From: Caryophanales bacterium UBA5732
Lineage (GTDB): Bacteria; Bacillota_I; Bacilli_A; Izemoplasmatales; Hujiaoplasmataceae
Direction of reading: 5' to 3'
Assembly: GCA_002419445.1 (NCBI GenBank)
Contig: DIGC01000121.1
Location: forward strand, 1 to 26,810
Length of the DNA: 26,810 bases
The notes under the pieces are model-generated. The model did not search any database and was not told where the DNA came from. It was given only the letters and a program-made list of their open reading frames with translations. This document shows positions 21,599 to 26,810 of this stretch, one piece after another; position 1 is the first letter of the stretch, and every line of letters starts with the position of its first letter. The translations under genes and the position numbers were made by a program.

Positions 21599-23572
21599 AT
21601 GAAAAAGTTTATTATGATGTTTTTTATGATTTTCTCTGCTATTGTTTTCATTTCTTGTCAAAGCAAACCGACTGAAATCCCTACAGGTGATAATGTTGGT
21701 TCTTTCTCATCGTATGAACAATTAGGAGATTATTTAAAAGAGTTTTACGATTACAATACCGACGTAAACAGATGGTATATGTCAAATTCCGAAGTTCCTT
21801 TAGGCACACCTGAAGCAGGAGCGGTTGAAGACGGAGTTAATTTTGATCAAGATGAAGAAAGAGATTATTCTAAAACAAATAACCAAGTTGAAGGTGTAGA
21901 TGAAGCTGATACGATTTTAACTGACGGCTACTATATTTACATCATTTCCGGAAATAAATTCTTTATGGTTGACGCGGAAACACTAGATATTGTTTATATT
22001 TATTATGAAGAGTCAATGTATTTTGAAGGATTATACGTTTATGAAGATAAGATTGTACTTTTAGGAAATTATTATGTCTATTTAAATTATGAATATCCTG
22101 AAGGTGATGACACAGAAGACAAAACTACTGAAACTGGCGATACTGTTACTTCTGATGATACAGTAATGATTGTACCTTCTTATTATCCGATCTATTGGAA
22201 TTCATATTATTATGGCACCAAGATCGTAGTTTTGGATAAATCAGACATTACTAATGTTGAAGTGTCTCGAGAATTAATGTTTGACGAAAGTTATATTGCA
22301 AGTTCAAGAATGATTGATGGATATTTATATTTGATCATGAATAATTATTCTATTAGCTATTATTATGAAGAAGATAGTTTTGTTCCTCAATATATGGATT
22401 CTGTGGTAAATGGTGAATTAGAAGACTTACCGGTTGATCAAATTTTCTTTATGCCTAATGATAGTGAAAATTTCAGTTATTTACTCTTAGCTTCATTCAA
22501 AGTTGACGATGATGAAGAAGCTAGTATTAAAGCCTATTTAGGTAGTACATACCAAATCTATATGAGCGCTGAAAATTTATATACAACAGTTTATCGTTTT
22601 AAATACGATTATATGAACAACACTTATGAAGACAAGACTTTTATTCTCAGATTTGCGATTGAAAATAATGAATTAGCTTACAAAGCTTTTTCAACAATCG
22701 ACGGCATGCCTTTGAATCAATTCTCAATGGATGAATATGACGGCGTCTTTAGAATAGCGGTTACTGACTATAATTACTCGTTTGCAGGTGCTGAGTATAC
22801 AAACACGATGTTCTTATTTGACGCAACCACAGATGATGAAATGACACTAATTTCCAGTTTAGAAGGACTAGGCAAACCTGGAGAAAGAATCTATGCGGTA
22901 AGATTTTCTGAAGAAACAGCTTATGTAGTTACCTTTGTTAATACTGACCCTTTATATAAATTAGATCTTTCTGATCCAGTAAATCCTGCTATTCTAGGTG
23001 AATTTTATGAAGAAGGCGTTAGTGATTATCTACATGTAATTACTGATAATCTAATGATTGGTGTTGGTAGACAAGCAGAAACAGATGAGTATGACAGAAC
23101 ATTTTTCACGGGGGTTAAAATTGCGCTTTATGATACAAGCGGCGATACTCCGACAAACATTGAAACATACTTAGTGGAAGGCGAATATTCTTATACTAAC
23201 GTTTCTTACAACCACAAATACTTTATGTCATTCGCACCTATTGATGAAGATTTCACATATATAGCAATTCCAGTTTCCACGTATTCTAATAACTATTCAC
23301 GCTATTCACAAAATATGTTCGTCTTTAAGGTCCATCATAGCGGCGATTTAGAATTAGTTGCTCAGTTAGAACAAACTAGTGAAAACTATTTTGATTCAAT
23401 TGAAAAAGCGGTTATGATTGAAAACTATATTTATACATTATCATATTCGCAAATTCAAGTATTTGACATGGACAATGATTTTAGTTTTGTTAAAAAAGTA
23501 GTAATTAATGAAACTTACTATTATGATTATCCAGTTACTGAAGAACCAGTAGAAACAGAAAAACTAGACTAG
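21599..23572 (+). CDS. Secreted beta-propeller domain lipoprotein
   Basis: 657-residue predicted lipoprotein. The N-terminus has lysines, a hydrophobic stretch and the lipobox FISC with Cys20. The segment NNQVEGVDEADTILTDGYYIYIISG is the hallmark of the secreted C-terminal beta-propeller family (Pfam Beta_propel), shown here in part as VEGVDEADTILTDG. About seven Tyr-rich blade-like repeats follow, for instance YVYEDKIVLLGNY, IDGYLYLIMNNY and IENYIYTLSYS. An acidic, Thr-rich low-complexity stretch (about 165-185) and an acidic tail end flexible parts. The function of the family is unknown; some members stand near secreted proteases. The ribosome site GAGG is seven bases from the ATG. A terminator follows. 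Whether it is cotranscribed with pepF is unclear, as the 59-base gap shows neither a clear promoter nor a terminator. Confidence 0.8.
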   Translation: MKKFIMMFFMIFSAIVFISCQSKPTEIPTGDNVGSFSSYEQLGDYLKEFYDYNTDVNRWYMSNSEVPLGTPEAGAVEDGVNFDQDEERDYSKTNNQVEGVDEADTILTDGYYIYIISGNKFFMVDAETLDIVYIYYEESMYFEGLYVYEDKIVLLGNYYVYLNYEYPEGDDTEDKTTETGDTVTSDDTVMIVPSYYPIYWNSYYYGTKIVVLDKSDITNVEVSRELMFDESYIASSRMIDGYLYLIMNNYSISYYYEEDSFVPQYMDSVVNGELEDLPVDQIFFMPNDSENFSYLLLASFKVDDDEEASIKAYLGSTYQIYMSAENLYTTVYRFKYDYMNNTYEDKTFILRFAIENNELAYKAFSTIDGMPLNQFSMDEYDGVFRIAVTDYNYSFAGAEYTNTMFLFDATTDDEMTLISSLEGLGKPGERIYAVRFSEETAYVVTFVNTDPLYKLDLSDPVNPAILGEFYEEGVSDYLHVITDNLMIGVGRQAETDEYDRTFFTGVKIALYDTSGDTPTNIETYLVEGEYSYTNVSYNHKYFMSFAPIDEDFTYIAIPVSTYSNNYSRYSQNMFVFKVHHSGDLELVAQLEQTSENYFDSIEKAVMIENYIYTLSYSQIQVFDMDNDFSFVKKVVINETYYYDYPVTEEPVETEKLD

Positions 23573-23589
23573 TAAAAACATATATTATT

Positions 23590-23618
23590 AAAGTGAGCGA
23601 GTTTCGCTCACTTTTTTT
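23590..23618 (+). terminator. Terminator of the beta-propeller gene
   Basis: AAAGTGAGCG (23590-23599) pairs with CGCTCACTTT (23605-23614), loop AGTTT, followed by a T run. Confidence 0.94.
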
Positions 23619-23689
23619 GCATTTATAGTGAATTAAACCAAGATTTATTGTAAAATAAAGAGGAAGTAAATTTCTTGGGGTGACTTAGA

Positions 23690-24418
23690 TTGAATGAAAC
23701 AATTATTACATCCAAACAAAATGATTTAATAAAAGAAGCGATTAAGTTAAAACAAAAGAAATATCGCACAATTACCAATCAATTTTTAGTTGAAGGCTAT
23801 CACTTGGTTAAAGAAGCTTATGATCTTGGTTTGGTCGCTAGGCTTTTTTACGTTGAAGAAGCTATCTTTTTGAATGTTGAAAGTTATCAAGTAAGCCAAA
23901 ACATCTTAGATACTTTGACGGAAGTAATCGCTAGTCAAGGACTTGTTGCTGTCTGCAATAAACCGAATATTAAAGAAATTGGCAATAGAGTATTGTTGTT
24001 GGATAATGTCCAAGACCCGGGAAATATCGGGACTTTAATCAGATCTTGTGCTGCCTTTGGTTTTTCCACAATTGTCTCGGAAAATTCAGTTGATTATTAT
24101 AATGATAAAGTTATAAGAAGCACTCAAGGAGCTTTGTTTAAAGTTAATTTATTGAGTGGTAGTTTGAGTGATTTTATAAAAAACAATCCACAGATTAAAT
24201 TTTATGTGACCGATTTAAAGAGTGACAAATATCTGGAAGATATAGATGATTTTAATAACGATATCGGAATTATCTTAGGCAATGAAGGTCAAGGTGTAAG
24301 ACAAGAAATAATCGATCTTGTCGAAAGAAGTTTTAAACTTAAAATGAGCAATATGGAATCGTTAAATGTTGGCGTTGCCGGCAGTATTATTTTATATGAA
24401 ATCGCAAAAAGGAGTTGA
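23690..24418 (+). CDS. SpoU/TrmH-family RNA 2'-O-methyltransferase
   Basis: 242-residue methyltransferase that moves a methyl group from S-adenosylmethionine to a ribose 2'-hydroxyl in rRNA or tRNA. The N-terminal 95 residues are the L30e-like RNA-binding domain (NQFLVEGYHLVKEAYDLG). The trefoil-knot SPOUT domain follows with its three motifs: LDNVQDPGNIGTLIRSCAAF, IILGNEGQGV and MSNMESLNVGVAGSIILYE. The start is TTG at 23690, with GGGGTGA six bases upstream; there is no in-frame ATG near. Which nucleotide it modifies cannot be told from sequence; family members near this length include TsnR/RlmB-like and YsgA-like proteins. It shares a ribosome site region with the next gene, so the two are coupled. 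Confidence 0.93.
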   Translation: MNETIITSKQNDLIKEAIKLKQKKYRTITNQFLVEGYHLVKEAYDLGLVARLFYVEEAIFLNVESYQVSQNILDTLTEVIASQGLVAVCNKPNIKEIGNRVLLLDNVQDPGNIGTLIRSCAAFGFSTIVSENSVDYYNDKVIRSTQGALFKVNLLSGSLSDFIKNNPQIKFYVTDLKSDKYLEDIDDFNNDIGIILGNEGQGVRQEIIDLVERSFKLKMSNMESLNVGVAGSIILYEIAKRS

Positions 24419-24423
24419 ATATC

Positions 24424-24714
24424 ATGAACTTAATTTATGAAAACAATCGGATTTATTCTGAAAGAGAAGATGGGTTATTGCTTGCGGAAGTTACCTTCCC
24501 GGCCAGAGATGAAAAAAGAGTAGATGTTAATCATGTTTATGTCGATGAAAGTTTAAGAGGTCAAGGCTTGGCTTCTAATCTAATGCTTGAAGCTTACAAT
24601 TTTATTAAAGCTAAAAATTTGAAAATTGTTGCGAAATGTCCTTACGCCATCGATTGGTTTAAGAAACATGAGAATTATCAAGATATCGTCATTAATGTGA
24701 AAACTAAGAAATAG
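24424..24714 (+). CDS. Small GNAT-like acetyltransferase (CG type, YjdJ-like)
   Basis: 96-residue single-domain protein of the short GNAT group (Pfam Acetyltransf_CG). Visible: ENNRIYSEREDGLLLAEVTF, the strand VDVNHVYVDESLRGQGLASN holding the acetyl-CoA loop RGQGLA, and IVAKCPYAIDWFKKHENYQD, where the Cys and the Y..W..KH segment are the family mark. Cys in this position has been proposed to take part in catalysis. The start at ATG 24424 has AAGGAG nine bases upstream; an in-frame TTG at 24415 touches the ribosome site and is unlikely. It follows the methyltransferase by five bases, so they form an operon. Substrate unknown. Confidence 0.88.
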   Translation: MNLIYENNRIYSEREDGLLLAEVTFPARDEKRVDVNHVYVDESLRGQGLASNLMLEAYNFIKAKNLKIVAKCPYAIDWFKKHENYQDIVINVKTKK

Positions 24715-24757
24715 TATTATATATTTAGTTTAATTAGTCATAATACGGATATTTTTC

Positions 24758-24786
24758 TTGATATGATAAAACGATTATGTTATAAT
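24758..24786 (+). promoter_or_regulatory. Promoter of the rimP-nusA operon
   Basis: TTGATA (24758-24763), 17 bp, TATAAT (24781-24786). Transcription should start near 24793, about 15 bases before the leader hairpin. Confidence 0.88.
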
Positions 24787-24807
24787 ATTTTTGCATAAGA
24801 ATTAACT

Positions 24808-24831
24808 GAGAGGGTCGTGCCCTCTCTTTTT
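24808..24831 (+). terminator. Attenuator-like terminator in the rimP leader
   Basis: GAGAGGG (24808-24814) pairs with CCCTCTC (24820-24826), loop TCGTG, followed by five T. It lies between the operon promoter and rimP, so it can only act on this operon's own transcript. In B. subtilis NusA controls its own operon by NusA-dependent termination in the leader; this hairpin is placed to do the same. Confidence 0.8.
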
Positions 24832-24850
24832 AATGAAAGGAAGATGGATA

Positions 24851-25288
24851 ATGAATTTAGACAAACTAAAAGATGAACTCAAAGAGTTTCTTAAGACAAC
24901 TGCTTATGAGCTTTATGAAGTTGAATATATTCCTAATAAAAAAGATCCGGTTTTAAGAATCTATATTGATGCATTAAATGGGATAACTATGGATGATGTT
25001 TTAGAGGCTAGTAATTTAATTAATCCATTTATCGATAAATTAGATCCGATTGAAACTGAGTACATTTTAGAAGTCAGTTCTCCAGGGGCTGAAAAAGAAT
25101 TAAGAAGCAAAGAAGCGATTAAAAAAGCCGTTGACCGTTATGTCTATTTAGAGACCTACGAACAAAAACTTGAAGGAAAATTAATTGCTTTTGATGGAGA
25201 GTTTTTAACTTTAGTAACTGGTAAGAATAAAAAAATAAATGTAAATTATATTGATGTTAATCTCATTAGATTAGCAATCAAGTTTTAG
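24851..25288 (+). CDS. rimP: Ribosome maturation factor RimP
   Basis: 145-residue protein needed for 30S subunit maturation. The N-terminal domain shows ELYEVEYIPNKKDPVLRIYI and MDDVLEASNLINPFID, and YILEVSSPGAEKELRS is the family signature (usually EVSSPGldRpL); the C-terminal SH3-like domain (about 85-145) follows. Length is normal. The start at 24851 has AAGGAA eight bases upstream; an in-frame ATG at 24833 follows the attenuator directly and has no ribosome site. It is the first gene of the conserved rimP-nusA-ylxR-ylxQ order, normally followed by infB and rbfA beyond the window. Confidence 0.95.
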   Translation: MNLDKLKDELKEFLKTTAYELYEVEYIPNKKDPVLRIYIDALNGITMDDVLEASNLINPFIDKLDPIETEYILEVSSPGAEKELRSKEAIKKAVDRYVYLETYEQKLEGKLIAFDGEFLTLVTGKNKKINVNYIDVNLIRLAIKF

Positions 25289-25297
25289 GAGAGTAAA

Positions 25298-26362
25298 ATG
25301 ACAAGTAAAGAATTTTTTAAAGCTTTAGAAGTTTTATCAGAAGAAAGAGATATTCCGAAAGAAAAGATTTTAGAAGTATTTGGCCGTGGCTTAATCAATG
25401 CTTATAAAAAAGCCTATAACGGTAAGCAAAATGCTGAAGTTGTGTTTAATGAAGAAAGAGCTGAGATTACTTTAGTAGCTAGATCTTTGGTTGTCGCTGA
25501 AGTTGATCCTGAAGCTGAACCGGGCACACAAATCTCTATTGAAGAAGCTAGAGAATTAAAGAAAACCGTAAGAATTGGCGATATCATCGAAGAAAAAATT
25601 ACGCCAAAGAACTTCGGTAGATTAGCTGCTTCTACAGCTAAACAAATGTTGACACAAGGATTAAAACAATTAGAGAGAGAAAGAAATCTCGAATACTTTA
25701 CTAATAAAGTTGGGGAAATGTTGTCAGCTGAGATTGTACAGATTAATGATGAGTTCGTGACTTTATATTTAGGTAAAGAGACTGAAACTTCAATTCCTGC
25801 TAGAGATTTATTAACTAGTGATTTATTCTTAGGTAACCGCTTAAGCGTTTATATAACAAAAGTAGAAGAAACAACTAAGGGACCAAAAGTATACGTTTCA
25901 AGAACCGATAGAAACTTAGTTAAACGTTTAATGGAAAATGCGATTCCTGAACTTAAAGATGGAGTTATTGAAATTATCGGTTTAGCTAGAGATCCAGGAG
26001 ACCGTTGCAAGGTCTGCGTATCATCTAATAATCCTGATGTTGACCCGGTAGGGGCTTGTTTAGGTAGAAATGGCGCTAGAATCAAAAGCGTTATCGATAG
26101 TTTAAACGGTGAAAAAATGGACATCTATAAATACAGTGATGATCCAAAAGAATTAATCTCCAATTCGATTCAACCAGCTAAAACCATCGCTGTGATCATC
26201 AATGTTAAAGATCGATCTGCTTTAGCGATTGTTCCTGATGATCAATTATCGTTAGCAATTGGTAAAAAAGGTCAAAATGCAAGATTAGCCGTTCAATCAT
26301 GCGGTTGGAAGATTGATATCAAACCTGAAGCCGATGCTTTGGAACAAGGTATAAAATTTTAA
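25298..26362 (+). CDS. nusA: Transcription termination/elongation factor NusA
   Basis: 354-residue RNA polymerase-binding factor for pausing, termination and antitermination. Domains: polymerase-binding N-terminal domain (about 1-125, starting SKEFFKALEVLSEERDIPKE), S1 domain (about 130-200, LSAEIVQINDEFVTLYLG), KH1 (GACLGRNGARIKSVIDSL) and KH2 (LAIGKKGQNARLAVQSCGWK). The protein ends soon after KH2 and lacks the acidic repeats of E. coli NusA, as usual in Firmicutes. AGGAGA precedes the ATG, nine bases after rimP. It probably controls this operon through the leader hairpin. Confidence 0.97.
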   Translation: MTSKEFFKALEVLSEERDIPKEKILEVFGRGLINAYKKAYNGKQNAEVVFNEERAEITLVARSLVVAEVDPEAEPGTQISIEEARELKKTVRIGDIIEEKITPKNFGRLAASTAKQMLTQGLKQLERERNLEYFTNKVGEMLSAEIVQINDEFVTLYLGKETETSIPARDLLTSDLFLGNRLSVYITKVEETTKGPKVYVSRTDRNLVKRLMENAIPELKDGVIEIIGLARDPGDRCKVCVSSNNPDVDPVGACLGRNGARIKSVIDSLNGEKMDIYKYSDDPKELISNSIQPAKTIAVIINVKDRSALAIVPDDQLSLAIGKKGQNARLAVQSCGWKIDIKPEADALEQGIKF

Positions 26363-26379
26363 TTTAGGTGGTGATGAAC

Positions 26380-26646
26380 ATGAAAACCAAAAAGATTCCT
26401 TTACGTAAATGCGTAGTTACCGGCGAGAGATATGAAAAGCGTGATTTAATGCGTATTGTCAGAACTCCTGAAGGTTTAGTCATTTATGATAAAACAGGAA
26501 AAGCCAACGGTAGAGGTGTTTATCTATCTAAAAGCAAAGAAGTAATTGCTAAAGCTAAAAAATTAAATGTTCTTAAAAGACATTTAGAAATTGAGATTCC
26601 TGAAGGAATTTATGAGGAATTGTTAAAGGCGTTAAATGATGAATAA
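26380..26646 (+). CDS. ylxR: YlxR family protein (RnpM, RNase P modulator)
   Basis: 88-residue RNA-binding protein of the YlxR family (DUF448). The signature is KIPLRKCVVTGERYEKRDLM, followed by RIVRTPEG and the DKTGKANGRGVYL loop. The B. subtilis homologue has been described as a modulator of RNase P and named RnpM. The start at 26380 has AGGTGG eight bases upstream; in-frame GTG and ATG codons at 26368 and 26374 lie on or against that ribosome site. The 3' end overlaps ylxQ by eight bases. Typical third gene of the nusA operon. Confidence 0.94.
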   Translation: MKTKKIPLRKCVVTGERYEKRDLMRIVRTPEGLVIYDKTGKANGRGVYLSKSKEVIAKAKKLNVLKRHLEIEIPEGIYEELLKALNDE

Positions 26647-26810
26647 AGATCAGGTTTTAAATCTTTTAGGCCTTTGCCAAAAAGCTCAAAAGTTAGTATC
26701 TGGAGAAAGTTTTTCTTTAGAGAAGATCAAAGGAAAAGCCGCTAAACTAGTTTTTCTCGCTAGCGATGCCGGAGTAAATACAAATAAACGAGTGCGCGAC
26801 AAATCTTTGT
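26639..26810 (+). CDS. ylxQ: YlxQ, L7Ae-family RNA-binding protein (partial)
   Basis: The first 57 codons of an L7Ae/L30e-type protein; it continues beyond the window. The translation begins MNKDQVLNLLGLCQKAQKLV and goes on SGESFSLEKIKGKAAKLVFL then ASDAGVNTNKRVRDKSL, matching the YlxQ pattern (NLLGLAQ.AGKLVSGE...LVLLASDAS.NT.K). It overlaps the end of ylxR by eight bases and AAAGG lies nine bases upstream. An ATG one codon earlier (26636) is also possible. YlxQ probably binds kink-turn RNA; its role is not established. infB is expected next. Confidence 0.9.
   Translation, partial: MNKDQVLNLLGLCQKAQKLVSGESFSLEKIKGKAAKLVFLASDAGVNTNKRVRDKSL

Noticed and set aside
1..26810. Mollicutes-type reassignment of TGA to tryptophan
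   Set aside because: TGA ends sufD, sufU, thiI, the GNAT gene and the methyltransferase at the expected family lengths, and Trp residues are encoded by TGG.
1..26810. CRISPR arrays, insertion sequences, phage genes, tRNA or rRNA genes
   Set aside because: No spaced direct repeats, transposase motifs, or cloverleaf-like sequences were seen on reading both strands; every gap is accounted for by promoters, leaders and terminators.

Overview
The window is an ordinary chromosomal segment from an AT-rich, low-GC Gram-positive bacterium. TGA ends several genes (sufD, sufU, thiI, trmH) and tryptophan is encoded by TGG, so the standard bacterial code applies. Shine-Dalgarno sites are strong, promoters are of the SigA type, terminators are intrinsic, and the two secreted proteins are lipoproteins. 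The gene set points to the Acholeplasma / Izemoplasma / Haloplasma neighbourhood or the Erysipelotrichia: a sufCDSUB order as in Bacillus, a DarA-type c-di-AMP receptor, a ComK-like protein, an orphan MsmX-type ATPase, and NusA without C-terminal repeats. This placement is an inference, not a proof. No tRNA, rRNA, CRISPR array, insertion sequence or phage gene is visible.

Layout. 1-4376: a very large parvulin-type foldase lipoprotein, a CDF exporter whose metal site looks like the manganese type, and an MgtC-family membrane protein. 4411-9257: a complete SUF iron-sulfur assembly operon (sufC, sufD, sufS, sufU, sufB) between a weak promoter with an inverted repeat and a clear terminator. 9288-11486: darA, a small PucR-type HTH regulator, and an MsmX/UgpC-like sugar-transporter ATPase. 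11509-11989: a short ComK-like gene. 11992-14098: the glycolytic pair pgk-tpiA; PGK carries an unusual Cys-rich C-terminal tail. 14061-17984, minus strand: a four-module CoA-disulfide-reductase-like sulfur protein (reductase, rhodanese, TusA, DsrE2), rpsD with a structured leader, and a free-methionine-R-sulfoxide reductase. 17991-21539: thiI, a GNAT acetyltransferase and pepF, with overlapping ends. 21599-23618: a beta-propeller lipoprotein. 23690-24714: a SpoU-type RNA methyltransferase and a small CG-type GNAT protein. 24758-26810: the rimP-nusA-rnpM(ylxR)-ylxQ operon, with an attenuator-like hairpin in its leader; ylxQ runs off the window.

How the genes fit together. Sulfur handling recurs: SufS/SufU/SufBCD build Fe-S clusters, ThiI uses persulfide sulfur for tRNA, the CoADR-rhodanese-TusA-DsrE2 protein probably reduces or relays persulfides, and MsrC repairs oxidised methionine. 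The most interesting regulatory DNA is the promoter of that sulfur protein, where an 18-bp perfect palindrome fills the spacer between TTGACA and TAAAAT. The rpsD leader has segments complementary in pseudoknot order plus a helix covering the Shine-Dalgarno, which fits S4 autoregulation. The nusA operon has a terminator hairpin between promoter and first gene, which fits NusA autoregulation. I see no clearly new defence or mobile system. The best candidates for something undescribed are the PGK tail, the ComK-like protein, the duplicated foldase lipoprotein and the palindromic operator.

No intergenic stretch exceeds 300 bases. The longest (17293-17486) is the rpsD leader and promoter.
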